Notes under the pieces: model-generated | Seen by the model: only the letters and a program-made list of their open reading frames with translations | Database searches by the model: none | Told to the model about the DNA's origin: nothing | NCBI RefSeq assembly: GCF_047495875.1 | Contig: NC_092462.1 | Span: forward strand, 36,154,523 to 36,218,522 | Direction: 5' to 3' | DNA from: Pithys albifrons albifrons | Lineage: Eukaryota; Chordata; Aves; Passeriformes; Thamnophilidae | DNA length: 64,000 nucleotides | Program-made: the position numbers and the translations under genes | Shown here: in pieces, positions 22,120 through 32,902 of the stretch | Layout: each line of letters opens with the position of its first letter | How positions within the stretch are numbered: the stretch's first letter is position 1

Positions 22120-24296
22120 TCCAGGAAAACTTTTACCCTATTCATTCCAGACCTAAGATTATGTGTAATTTAGTTGTCAATGCAAAGGTTTTCCCACAAT
22201 TTCTGCTGTTTTTTCCTACTTATCTTTTATCCTTCTCTGATTTTCTTCAAAGATTTTTTCTGATTTTGAATTCTATTGAACAATCAAAACACATATAAAG
22301 TATTTGTTAAATTTTAGTTAAGAAATGCTAAGTGTCTTTCATAAATTCCATGTTCATTGCTTTATAAATCTAATTTATGTTCTCCATTTTCTTTGATCTA
22401 AAATATTTTCAAAACAAAATCATAGTCAGTGCATATACCACCAGTAGTAACCCAGTAGTAATGAATCATCCATACACTGTGAAGAATACATGTCCAAGGG
22501 TAAAGTGATATTAAGGCTTTGAAAACTCTTTCCTCTTTGTTTGAGTAAAGGACTCATATGTACTTTACCATACATATGAGTAGGTTAATAAAAAAGCCAC
22601 ACAAAGCAGTAGTGATATTCAACTGATTAACTCACATACTCAGTCTAAAATTTTATTTCCTATAGAATTATTCAAATTTTATTAAACAATTTTTTTTTTT
22701 ACTGTGTAACATTTACTATAAAAATGTAAAGATATTTAGACCAAACAATGACTTTAAAGGATAATATTTGTCACTCATTTGCTCATTAACTGAATAATAC
22801 TACTATTTAGAACATGGATTCCCTCATATGCATTTGCCATTCCTCTGGCCTGTCCCTTTTTCTGTGTATTGGAGAAGAAGTATAATAGTTGTTCTACCCA
22901 TATCAGAAGTGTGAATGACCCAGCTTTCAAGCCTCTGAAATGCTCAGAAAAGATGCAAGGGCTGCAAGGTCAGTAAAGAACCAATACTGATCCTTGGTTA
23001 TCCCTATGCACCACTAAACGAACAGCAGATTGAAGGGATTTATCATGAAGTCTTGTTAACATTTAGAACTGTATTTTTGAGGAAACATGCATCTGCATGT
23101 TTAAAATAACAATCACTTGATACCAGTGTATTAGGCAGAACCGAAGAACCAAAGTAAACTTATACATTTATATCATATGAGGAAACACTTGTGCAATTCT
23201 ACAAGTGAACTTTCAGAAAGTCTTAGCAAACTATCACAAGGGTTATGCAATCCTATTCAAATATCCATGTATTCCATGATGCAAGATACAAGAATAATAT
23301 TAAGGCTACAAAATCAAACATTCAGCAATCAGACAATGACAAAATGAAAGACTATGTCATGTGAACAATATGCAGCCTCTATGAGGCAGATGTGCAGCCT
23401 GTGCAAATGTGCAGTCTGCCTTCAAAGCTGTTATGTTTAGGAACTTGAAAGCTTTGTGAAAGGACTGAAGTGTGTACATGAAAAGCATCACCTACTGCTT
23501 GACTTACAACTGACCAAAATTTAAGGTATTTGGTTAAAAACAACAATTCCTAAGTCATAAAGTTACCTATCCATGTAGAATGTTGGTGAAATATCAAAAC
23601 AATTATTTCTGCTCTAATAATAGGAATATATTTAGAATAAAAGTATTACAATAAACATTTTTTTAAATTAAAGTACCTTCCTCAAACCATGTGAGAGTAT
23701 AATAAAGACAAAAGAGAATTAGCTTCCTACTTGGAATTCTGAAATTTTATTTGTGGAACTCACTGACTCATTAACTGTTCTATTTCCTCTCTCCAAGAAA
23801 ATGTATTACAAAATTCACTGCACTTTTATTTTCAACTTGATCCTCAAAAGATTGTAATATTTCAATCACAGCTTTTAACTGTGAGATTGTTATTATCATT
23901 TCCATTTTGGAAACAAACTGTACATGCCATAACTCTCACCTTTCACTTTATATATGATTATTAGAGAGGATGTTTTTTCTCCACATATTACATCTTCTGG
24001 GTATTTGTAAAGGAGAAAAGAAAAAATCTTTTAACTGTATAAATGAAGTCAATGCAATTTTGAAAGAGGAAAGATAACTATTGTTAAAAGTTTTGGTAAA
24101 TTAATTATGTTTACTAATTTACTTCATCAGAGTTTGAAGTCAATGTGCATCAACAACCCTAAGCATAATGTATGACATCCCTTCTGTGCAATTCCAAAAA
24201 CTGAAAACTCACTCTCACTCACATCAGTGCAAGTATCCAGAAAAATGAAGAGCATTAAAATTTATTCAGGAAATCCTCTAGATTTCACTGCTTGCT
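22120..24296. other. Intergenic AT-rich sequence left of the provirus
   Basis: No gene, RNA gene or recognisable repeat was seen. Confidence 0.4.
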
Positions 24297-24981
24297 TGTT
24301 GTAGTTTGGGATTATTATGTAAATTCTCTCCCCTGCCACTTAACTGCCCAGGCCAGCGGTTAACAAAAGAAGTAGTTAACTGTGATCGCTGGGGTGGGGG
24401 CAGGTTTGTCTCTTTTGGTTTTTTTTTGGATATTCTCCCCAGTCTTGGCTCGGCGGAACGGGGGAGTGGGGGCTCCAAGGAGGCAGGCTGCCCTGCTGGT
24501 TACTGCTGGGGTTTTCCCTGGCTGTCTTGCCGCTGCCTACTTCGGATTACCTTTTCCTGCCGTGCTGCTACCTGCCTTGGATTTGCTGCTGGTTGCTCGT
24601 ACCTGTCTGCTTCTTGGACGGGGAACACAGGGGAAAGAGACTGAGTCCATCTGAAAGCCCACTGCTCGTCTGTTTCGCTGGAGAGGGACTGAAACTCACT
24701 CTGCAGCCAGCGGGCTGTGACAAGGACACTTAAGTATAACCTTTTCTCCCGGAGGAAAACCTGCTGGGTTTTGTTGTTGTTTTTTTTTTTCCTCTTATGG
24801 TGTTGGGGAAGTGGGTTGCACTAGTCTGTTTACATATATATATATATATATATAGCAGTTATCCTTCTTGTATTAAAATTCCTTTTCTTAAATTTGATAA
24901 AGAGTGGTGTGATTATTGAGGAGGAGGCCCCTCCCCTGCTTGTGGGTAAAACATTTTGGTTTTTCCCCTCAAACCGAGACA
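24297..24981 (+). repeat. 5' LTR
   Basis: 685 bp, beginning TGTTGTAG and ending CCGAGACA. It contains an ATTAAA at about 24873, a long T tract near 24781 and a (TA)n run at about 24834–24854. Boundaries were set by comparison with the 3' copy. Open frames inside it are identical in both LTRs and are not thought to be genes. Confidence 0.95.
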
Positions 24982-24985
24982 TTTC

Positions 24986-25004
24986 TTGGCGCCCAACGTG
25001 GGGC
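24986..25004 (+). other. Primer-binding site for tRNA-Lys
   Basis: TGGCGCCCAACGTGGGGC, starting five bases after the LTR end, is the classic tRNA-Lys(1,2) complement found in many class II retroviruses. Confidence 0.85.
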
Positions 25005-25042
25005 TTGTAAACAAAGAAGGATAACTGCTATTTTGTGGCACC

Positions 25043-26701
25043 ATGTGGGTCTTGAGCTTAGAGTTCATCAGGACCATCCTGTATAATATATTGGCTTTTT
25101 GTTGGTACAAATTCATGCCAAAAGGAGCGGCAGGTTTAAGTCTTATCAACAAATCAATGAGCAAAACTCAAATAGCCGCAATTATTATTGAGTTCTTACT
25201 CTGGATTTATGGTGCCATGAATTCGATGCCTTTGGATGTCATGTGGGTGGTGCTCTCCAGGCTGTTTTCCTGCCGCAACCTAAGCTGCTACCTCTGGGGA
25301 TTCAGTGATAATAGTACGGACCCTTGGGAAGGAACAAAGGGGAATCTCTTCTCCCAACCCTTTGTCCATTCCCCATTCAAGTCTGCTACAACAGCTTTTG
25401 AGATGTTTAAATTCTCCCTGGATGCCAGAGATATCTTGCTCTTTATGGTTTTTCTTCAGGGTTGTATCCCTGCAGCTTACAGAATGTTTGAAGGTAGGGC
25501 CAGGGTTTTTCCAGAATGCATTCAGAAACCTAGCCCAGTGAAGGGGGAAAAGCGAGAGAATAAAACCCCTGATGCCACAGTGAAGGGAGAAAAGGATGAG
25601 GCTAAACCAGGAGGACAGGCCAAGCCTATGGAAGTTGCCCCTATTCAGAAAAGGAAATATAAGACCAAATTAGACCATCCAGCAGACGATGAGGGGGCTG
25701 CTGCACCTCCACAGCAAGCAGACCCAGAGCCTGAGATTATCACTGAGTCATTGTCATTTGATAATCTCCGTAGTTTGCGGAAAGACATTGCTCGACACCC
25801 GGGTGAGCCCATCCTGACTTGGTTGATCCGAGTTTGGGACCTTATGGGTGAAACCCTACAACTGGATGGTGCTGAAGCCAGGTTTTTGGGGGCTCTGGCC
25901 CAGGACGTGGCTATTGAACAGGTGTTCGTGAGGGAATCAAAGCCCCTTTCACTCTGGGCACGACTTCTAACGAGTGTAAGAGAGAAGTTTGTTTATAGAG
26001 AAATCCTGCAGGAACATCATATTAGGAAGACTTGGAAGACGATGGAAGAAGGAATTTTACGTCTGAGGGAGATGGCAATGATGGACGTGCTTTTTGGAAG
26101 AGGTGGGCAAGCCAATAATGACCCTGACAAGGTCAGATGCACACCACATATGTGGTGGGACCTTTCACGCTCGGGGCCAGCTGAATACACCGATTTCCTG
26201 GCATCCATGTATAGGGAAGAGAACCATGAAACAGTGGGCGCAGTAGCAAATAAGCTCCGGATATATGAAAGCATGACCCACAGCCCAATGCAGGCCCGTA
26301 TTTCTGCTGTAGAGACATTGGTTGAGAGTCTCAAGACGCTGCCTGCAGAGGTAAAAGCGATCAGAGAGGAAATTAGGGAAAGTCTCCAAGTGGCACCAGT
26401 GCGAATGAGAACCTCTGAAGTCAGAGCCAGACGCCCCCCAGCCAGAGGAAGTGGACAGACCTCACGAACTGAGATGTGGTACTTCCTGGCCAAACATGGA
26501 GAAGACATGGGACGGTGGGATGGGAAACCCACCCGTGCCCTTGCAGCCCGAGTACAAGAACTGAAGGAGAATGGAAGAAGGTCAGTGAGAGTAAGTGCAG
26601 TCCCAGTTTCCCACGGGCAAGAATCTGACCCACAGGAGGGCACCTCCCAGGTGTACTCATCGAGAAAAGGTTCTGACCGCTATGACCAGGATCAGTGTTA
26701 G
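25043..26701 (+). CDS. gag: ERV gag (552 codons, intact)
   Basis: Gag forms the capsid. The first ATG after the primer site opens 552 codons without interruption. The N-terminus has two hydrophobic stretches (about residues 5–25 and 45–75) and no glycine at position 2, so classical myristoylation is not expected. A charged, proline-rich linker follows (about 165–235). Then comes a helix-rich capsid-like part (about 240–460) and a basic tail. No CCHC zinc knuckle is present, which agrees with class III or spuma-like gag. The frame ends at an amber codon (26699–26701) that is in the same frame as pol. Confidence 0.88.
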   Translation: MWVLSLEFIRTILYNILAFCWYKFMPKGAAGLSLINKSMSKTQIAAIIIEFLLWIYGAMNSMPLDVMWVVLSRLFSCRNLSCYLWGFSDNSTDPWEGTKGNLFSQPFVHSPFKSATTAFEMFKFSLDARDILLFMVFLQGCIPAAYRMFEGRARVFPECIQKPSPVKGEKRENKTPDATVKGEKDEAKPGGQAKPMEVAPIQKRKYKTKLDHPADDEGAAAPPQQADPEPEIITESLSFDNLRSLRKDIARHPGEPILTWLIRVWDLMGETLQLDGAEARFLGALAQDVAIEQVFVRESKPLSLWARLLTSVREKFVYREILQEHHIRKTWKTMEEGILRLREMAMMDVLFGRGGQANNDPDKVRCTPHMWWDLSRSGPAEYTDFLASMYREENHETVGAVANKLRIYESMTHSPMQARISAVETLVESLKTLPAEVKAIREEIRESLQVAPVRMRTSEVRARRPPARGSGQTSRTEMWYFLAKHGEDMGRWDGKPTRALAARVQELKENGRRSVRVSAVPVSHGQESDPQEGTSQVYSSRKGSDRYDQDQC

Positions 26702-26731
26702 AGGGGCCCTGCCTCTAGCCAGGTAGAGGCA
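26699..26731 (+). promoter_or_regulatory. Candidate gag–pol readthrough signal: amber codon plus hairpin
   Basis: The gag stop UAG at 26699–26701 is followed by an 8-nt spacer. A perfect 8-bp stem pairs TGCCTCTA (26710–26717) with TAGAGGCA (26724–26731) around a 6-nt loop. Three more outer C–G pairs are possible past a bulged C. The loop CCAGG could also pair with CCTGG at 26771–26775. Gammaretroviruses use an in-frame UAG with a structure 8 nt downstream to make Gag-Pol. That this element does so is inference. Confidence 0.6.
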
Positions 26732-29700
26732 CGGGACAACCGTGTCTATTGGACTGTGTGGATTCGATGGCCTGGTACATCAGACCCACAAAAGTATAAG
26801 GCTTTGGTTGATACTGGCGCTCAATGCATATTAATGCCATCAGGACATGTGGGCTCAGAAACTATTTCTATTTCTGGGGTGACAGGGGGATCTCAAGAGT
26901 TGACTGTGCTAGAAGCTGAAGTGAGCTTGACAGGGAGAGATTGGCAGAAACACCCCATTGTGACTGGTCCAGCCGCCCCATGTATCCTGGGCATTGACTA
27001 CCTCAGGAATGGATATTTTAAGGACCCAAAGGGGCATAGATGGGCTTTTGGAATAGCCACTGTACAGACAGAAGGGATTGAACAATTGAACTCATTGCCA
27101 GGTCTCTCAGAAAGTCCTTCTGCTGTTGGACTGTTGAAAGTTGAGGAACAGCAAGTGCCAATTGCCACCACGACAGTGCACCGTCGGCAATACCGAACGA
27201 ACCGTGATGCTGTGATCCCCATCCATAAGATGATCCGTGAACTGGAGAGCCAAGGGGTGGTCAGCAAAACCCACTCACCCTTCAACAGCCCCATCTGGCC
27301 TGTGCATAAGTCTGATGGAGAATGGAGATTGACTGTGGACTATCGTGGCTTGAATGAAGTTACCCCACCGCTGAGTGCCGCTGTGCCGGACATGCTGGAG
27401 CTCCAGTATGAACTGGAGTCCAGGGCAGCAAAGTGGTATGCCACTATTGACATTGCTAATGCGTTCTTCTCCATTCCTCTGGCACCAGAGTGCAGGCCAC
27501 AGTTTGCTTTCACCTGGAGGGGCGTGCAGTACACCTGGAACCGACTACCCCAGGGGTGGAAACACAGTCCCACCATCTGTCATGGACTGATCCAGACTGC
27601 ACTGGAGAAGGGTGAGGCTCCAGAACACCTGCAATACATTGATGACATCATTGTGTGGGGGGACACAGCAGAAGAGGTTTTTCAGAAAGGAGAGAAAATC
27701 ATCCAGATCCTTTTGGGAGCTGGCTTTGCCATCAAACGGAATAAGGTTAAGGGACCAGCCCAAGAGATCCAGTTCCTGGGAGTGAAGTGGCAGGATGGAC
27801 GCCGTCAGATTCCAACAGAAGTCATCAATAAGATCACAGCAATGTCTCCACCTACCAGCAAAAAGGAAACACAAGCCTTCCTGGGTGCCATAGGGTTCTG
27901 GAGGATGCATATCCCAGCATACAGTCAGATCGTAAGCCCTCTCTACTTGGTAACCCGTAAGAAGAATGATTTCCACTGGGGCCCTGAGCAGCAACAAGCC
28001 TTTGACCAGATCAAGCATGAGATTGCTCAGGCTGTAGCCCTTGGACCAGTCAGGACAGGACCAGACGTACAGAACATGCTCTACTCCGCCGCCGGGAATA
28101 ATGGCCTGTCTTGGAGCCTTTGGCAGAAGGTGCCTGGTGAGACTCGAGGCCGACCACTTGGATTCTGGAGCCGAGGCTACAGAGGATCTGAAGCCAACTA
28201 TACCCCCACAGAGAAAGAGATCCTAGCCGCCTATGAAGGAGTCCAAGCCGCCTCAGAGGTGATTGGCACAGAAGCACAGCTGTTTCTGGCACCTCGACTA
28301 CCAGTGCTGAAGTGGATGTTGTCAGGACAGGCTGCCTCTACACATCACGCCACTGATGCTACCTGGAGCAAGTGGATTGCCCTGATTACGCAGCGCGCCC
28401 GTATAGGAAAATCAAATCGCCCTGGGATCCTGGAAATCATCACGAACTGGCCTGAAGGTGAAAATTTTGGTCTAGCAGATGAAGAGGAAGAGCAGGTGAC
28501 ACGTGCGGAAGAAGCTCCACCATACAATCAATTGCCAAAAGAGGAAATACGCTACGCCCTCTTCACCGATGGCTCCTGTCGCATTGTAGGGACTAATCGC
28601 AAATGGAAAGCAGCTGTATGGAGTCCCACACGACAAGTTGCAGAAGCTACTGAAGGAGAAGGTGGGTCGAGTCAGTTTGCAGAGCTTAAAGCCGTGCAGT
28701 TGGCCCTGGACATTGCTGAACGAGAGAAATGGCCAAAGCTTTACCTCTACACCGACTCATGGATGGTGGCCAATGCTCTCTGGGGATGGTTAGACCGATG
28801 GAAGAAAACCAATTGGAAACGCAGAGGGAAACCCATCTGGGCTGCCGATATATGGCAAGATATTGCCACCCGAGTAGAGAAGCTGATTGTGAGAGTCCGC
28901 CACGTAGACGCACACGTGCCCAAAAATCGGGCCAATGAGGAACATCTCAACAACCAACAGGCAGACCGAGCTGCGCAAGTGAAAGTATCACAGACAGATC
29001 TGGACTGGCAGCACAAGGGAGAGCTGTTCTTGGCTCGATGGGCCCATGATGCCTCGGGCCATCAGGGCAGAGATGCCACTTATAAATGGGCACGAGACCG
29101 AGGGGTGGATTTAACCATGGACATTATCTCTCAGGTTATCCACGACTGTGAGACATGTGCTGCCATTAAGCAGGCTAAGAGAGTGAAGCCCCTGTGGTAT
29201 GGTGGACGCTGGGATAAGTATAAGTACGGGGAGGCCTGGCAGGTTGACTACATCACACTGCCACAGACCCGCCAAGGCAAGCGCTATGTGCTCACCATGG
29301 TGGAAGCAACCACAGGGTGGCTGGAGACACACCCAGTGCCTCACGCCACTGCTCGGAACACCATCCTAGGCCTGGAAAAACAAGTGCTGTGGCGACATGG
29401 CACCCCAGAACGAATTGAGTCAGATAATGGAACTCATTTCAAAAACAGCTTAGTTGCTACCTGGGCGAGAGAACATGGCATTGAGTGGGTGTATCATATC
29501 CCCTACCATGCACCAGCTGCCGGGAAAGTTGAGCGGTGTAATGGACTGTTGAAAACCACTTTGAAGGCGTTGGGTGGAGGGACTTTCAAACACTGGGATC
29601 AACACTTAGCAAAGGCTACATGGCTAGTCAACACTAGAGGCTCTGTCAATCGAGCCGGCCCTGCCCAATCAGAACCCCTTCACACTGTAGATGGAGACAA

Positions 29701-29881
29701 AGTCCCTGTAATACACCTGAGAGGTATGCTAGGGAAAACAGTCTGGATCAACCCTGCCTCAGGCAAAGGCAAACCCATTCGTGGGGTTGTCTTTGCTCAA
29801 GGATCTGGTTCCACCTGGTGGGTGATGCAGGAAGATGGAGAGACACGATGTGTACCTCAAGGGGAACTTATCTCTGGGTAA
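26702..29881 (+). CDS. pol: ERV pol (protease, reverse transcriptase, RNase H, integrase), intact
   Basis: The frame is continuous with gag except for the amber codon and has no other interruption. Counting from the GTG at 26756, the aspartic protease motif DTGA is at residue 19. RT blocks are DYRGLN, LPQGWKHSPT and YIDDI (about 294–298). RNase H has FTDGSC (Asp 605) and YTDS. Integrase has an HHCC zinc region and the D,D-35-E triad at Asp 831, Asp 890 and Glu 926. A C-terminal integrase domain ends the frame. No dUTPase motif is seen, although mammalian ERVL elements often carry one. All catalytic residues checked are present. Confidence 0.93.
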   Translation, partial: RGPASSQVEARDNRVYWTVWIRWPGTSDPQKYKALVDTGAQCILMPSGHVGSETISISGVTGGSQELTVLEAEVSLTGRDWQKHPIVTGPAAPCILGIDYLRNGYFKDPKGHRWAFGIATVQTEGIEQLNSLPGLSESPSAVGLLKVEEQQVPIATTTVHRRQYRTNRDAVIPIHKMIRELESQGVVSKTHSPFNSPIWPVHKSDGEWRLTVDYRGLNEVTPPLSAAVPDMLELQYELESRAAKWYATIDIANAFFSIPLAPECRPQFAFTWRGVQYTWNRLPQGWKHSPTICHGLIQTALEKGEAPEHLQYIDDIIVWGDTAEEVFQKGEKIIQILLGAGFAIKRNKVKGPAQEIQFLGVKWQDGRRQIPTEVINKITAMSPPTSKKETQAFLGAIGFWRMHIPAYSQIVSPLYLVTRKKNDFHWGPEQQQAFDQIKHEIAQAVALGPVRTGPDVQNMLYSAAGNNGLSWSLWQKVPGETRGRPLGFWSRGYRGSEANYTPTEKEILAAYEGVQAASEVIGTEAQLFLAPRLPVLKWMLSGQAASTHHATDATWSKWIALITQRARIGKSNRPGILEIITNWPEGENFGLADEEEEQVTRAEEAPPYNQLPKEEIRYALFTDGSCRIVGTNRKWKAAVWSPTRQVAEATEGEGGSSQFAELKAVQLALDIAEREKWPKLYLYTDSWMVANALWGWLDRWKKTNWKRRGKPIWAADIWQDIATRVEKLIVRVRHVDAHVPKNRANEEHLNNQQADRAAQVKVSQTDLDWQHKGELFLARWAHDASGHQGRDATYKWARDRGVDLTMDIISQVIHDCETCAAIKQAKRVKPLWYGGRWDKYKYGEAWQVDYITLPQTRQGKRYVLTMVEATTGWLETHPVPHATARNTILGLEKQVLWRHGTPERIESDNGTHFKNSLVATWAREHGIEWVYHIPYHAPAAGKVERCNGLLKTTLKALGGGTFKHWDQHLAKATWLVNTRGSVNRAGPAQSEPLHTVDGDKVPVIHLRGMLGKTVWINPASGKGKPIRGVVFAQGSGSTWWVMQEDGETRCVPQGELISG

Positions 29882-29980
29882 ACGACTCATATTACTGTAT
29901 TTGTAAACACTTAATTATTTGAAAGAAAATTTAAGTTTAATGTAGAGTATCGGCATGGAAGAGAATTTAGGGGTGGATAA
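29882..29980 (+). other. Pol-to-LTR spacer with weak polypurine tract
   Basis: 99 nt without coding potential. The purine run 'aggggtgga' just before the 3' LTR is the likely plus-strand primer. No env remnant is present. Confidence 0.6.
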
Positions 29981-30667
29981 TGTTGTAGTTTGGGATTATT
30001 ATGTAAATTCTCTCCCCTGCCACTTAACTGCCCAGGCCAGCGGTTAACAAAAGAAGTAGTTAACTGTGATCGCTGGGGTGGGGGCAGGTTTGTCTCTTTT
30101 GGTTTTTTTTTGGATATTCTCCCCAGTCTTGGCTCGGCGGAACGGGGGAGTGGGGGCTCCAAGGAGGCAGGCTGCCCTGCTGGTTACTGCTGGGGTTTTC
30201 CCTGGCTGTCTTGCCGCTGCCTACTTCGGATTACCTTTTCCTGCCGTGCTGCTACCTGCCTTGGATTTGCTGCTGGTTGCTCGTACCTGTCTGCTTCTTG
30301 GACGGGGAACACAGGGGAAAGAGACTGAGTCCATCTGAAAGCCCACTGCTCGTCTGTTTCGCTGGAGAGGGACTGAAACTCACTCTGCAGCCAGCGGGCT
30401 GTGACAAGGACACTTAAGTATAACCTTTTCTCCCGGAGGAAAACCTGCTGGGTTTTGTTGTTGTTTTTTTTTTTCCTCTTATGGTGTTGGGGAAGTGGGT
30501 TGCACTAGTCTGTTTACATATATATATATATATATATATAGCAGTTATCCTTCTTGTATTAAAATTCCTTTTCTTAAATTTGATAAAGAGTGGTGTGATT
30601 ATTGAGGAGGAGGCCCCTCCCCTGCTTGTGGGTAAAACATTTTGGTTTTTCCCCTCAAACCGAGACA
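29981..30667 (+). repeat. 3' LTR
   Basis: 687 bp. The only difference from the 5' LTR that I could find is one extra TA unit in the (TA)n run, giving the 2-bp length difference. Confidence 0.95.
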
Positions 30668-30669
30668 AT

Positions 30670-32890
30670 TACACTACCCATTCAATTTGCACAAAAAGGT
30701 AAGAGGAGAGTTCTTGGTCACACACACTAAAGGTGGTAACTTCTACAGACTTTTGAAGTAGTTGACTGTGTCTAAAAACTCACAAGTGTCTCGAGGTGAG
30801 GCTTTAAACTTTGGTTGCTGAGACTCACAGGATTGATTTCAATTTAGGATTGAAAATGCATACTCCAGGAAAATTCTATAAAAAATAGGGACAATAATGC
30901 TGTAATAGCTTGTTTACATAGAAATTATGGATCAACTGATCACAAACTGTGCAGTATATTCTCATGCAATAAGTATAATTACTTCAAAATAATAAAAGCT
31001 TTGTGTTTCCTAATTCCTCAGTAGTCTGTATTTACATATTGTAGTTGCATATGTGGGTATTTTATCAAAAATATATTATACATCTATGATAATAATTATA
31101 GATGTAATTAATGCATTATATAATAATTATTATCCCAATTCCATATAAAGTATGTTTAACTCCTCCTCTAAGACTGTTTGCATCAACACAAGGTTTCTCA
31201 CTCTCCAGTCTGTTTGGATTATTTTTGAATCTGAGAGTGGCAGCAAAGTGAATTAAGTAGCTTGTTTTTTGGTTTATTTTGTTTAGATCACATCCCTTCT
31301 CTCTTGTTATGTAAAGAAAAATCTAGATTTATTGGTTCTGTTGGATGCTAGTCTTGGACAACAGATATGCCTCTGTTTCTCTCTGTACCACATGTGCAAC
31401 AGTACAGTTCAATGCTATTGCAAGAAGTTTTTCTGTAACAGATTTATTACCTAAAATCTGTAGGTTACAGCCAGGTTTTACCCTTGCCCAAATTTCAAAG
31501 CAAATAATGTATATATTAGATTGCTCATATAGTATCTTAGAGCCTCTTGTGATAGTGTTACAAAAACCTTTTCTCTTTCACTTGCCAGGTTCTTTGGATT
31601 TTGATGGCAAAGACAGAAATTGTGTTCCAAACAGTCTGAAAGTGGTTTTTCCAGTAATCCACTTAGATGTATCATTGTTTCACTGGCTCTCTCTGCTGTC
31701 GCACTTAAGTTTTTAACCCTCAAATGCATACTGGTATCATCGTCTTGGCTCTTCCAGCTGCTTCCTCCTAGGCCTTCATTCTTTCTCTGACAGGTTGAAT
31801 AATAAGCATGATTAACTGTGACATTTCACCTTTTAAAGAGAATTTCTTAGTTCACTAATCAATCAGCCTGAATCCCTTTTCTAGACTAATATCACCAGGC
31901 TCTTATAAGGATCAGAAAATTGCTGTATAAAGTATCACTGAAACTCAAAGGACATTTCACTGAACAACTATAAAATACATTAATTTAAAATTAATTGTTC
32001 CTTCTTTGATACAGGGTATCCAATTAAAGGAGCACATTTGATGCTGTAGAATTTCAAACATGGAACAACATACCTGCCAAAAACTGCACACTTTATTTTG
32101 ATTCTGACCAAGGTATGAAAGAGGACAGAAAGTAGGTGTGCAGACCTTGTCATGCATTTTTTGTGTTTGATGGTGAGTAGAACCTATCATGTTATGTCTG
32201 GAATATACTTTTAGACAGGTTTTCATCACTGTCTAATGTACTCAATTTGTCTCTAAAGTATTTTTTCCCACAGAAATGATCACTCTAGGAAAAGGAAAAA
32301 GCTTGATCCTGCCTAAACAGAGATCATGTCTAACAGCTTGTTTAACTTAAAAAATCTTGGATGTCATTTTTTCCAGTTCACCAGTGCCAAAATATCAGTA
32401 CTGGACCCCTGCAGTGTTTAGTCATTGGCTCTGAAGCTGTAATGCCTAGAGAGAGAAATGCACTTTTGTAAGTACAAAATCAGTTCTCTGTCAAAATTCT
32501 AACTTTTGCTTTTGAGAGAACCAGTGGATTTAATTTAGAGGTCTAAGCTCTATAAATTTACTCCAAAATGAAAAAATATAAGCATTCTCAGTGCTGTCAT
32601 GTAAGCTTTCATTGCCACTGAAAGGGCCTGCTCTCTCAGAAGTTCTGAGGCCTACTTTATATCATTCCTAAAAGCACCTATTTTGAAAAATTGTTTGCTA
32701 CATGACATATCTCTAAAAGTAAATGGTTTGTCATGAGAGAATATCAAGGATACCATCAGTGGAAAAGTTATCACAAGAAGTGGATCTACGATGATGACAC
32801 TGGGCTGGAAAATATTATGCTGAGAAATGACAGACAGAACAATGATATGGCTGTTTAAGGACATTTTCCAGTTTATCACACAGATTAAAT
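30670..32890. other. Intergenic sequence right of the provirus
   Basis: AT-rich. Open frames at 31345–31716 (plus) and 31478–31729 (minus) overlap and show no known motif. Confidence 0.4.
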
Positions 32891-32902
32891 AAAACTATTA
32901 TG

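Larger units (their letters stand above)
24297..30667 (+). mobile_element. Young ERV provirus (ERVL-like pol, env-less)
   Basis: Order: 5' LTR 24297–24981, primer-binding site about 24986–25004, gag 25043–26701, in-frame amber, pol to 29881, 3' LTR 29981–30667. Pol looks class III/ERVL-like from the LPQGWKHSPT and YIDDI blocks, and gag has no CCHC zinc knuckle. The primer site, however, matches tRNA-Lys, which is typical of class II elements. There is no room for env: only 99 nt lie between pol and the 3' LTR. The LTRs appear identical except for one TA unit, so insertion is very recent. No target-site duplication is visible at the outer ends. Confidence 0.95.

Noticed and set aside
24306..24654. 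Open frames of 112 and 90 codons in the 5' LTR, repeated at 29990–30338
   Set aside because: They are identical in both copies only because the LTRs are near identical. They overlap each other in different frames and match nothing known.
27545..28018. 157-codon minus-strand frame inside pol, and other antisense frames across gag and pol
   Set aside because: Shadows of the strongly constrained plus-strand reading frame.
29882..29980. Search for env or a dUTPase after integrase
   Set aside because: Only 99 nt separate pol from the 3' LTR, and no such domain is seen.
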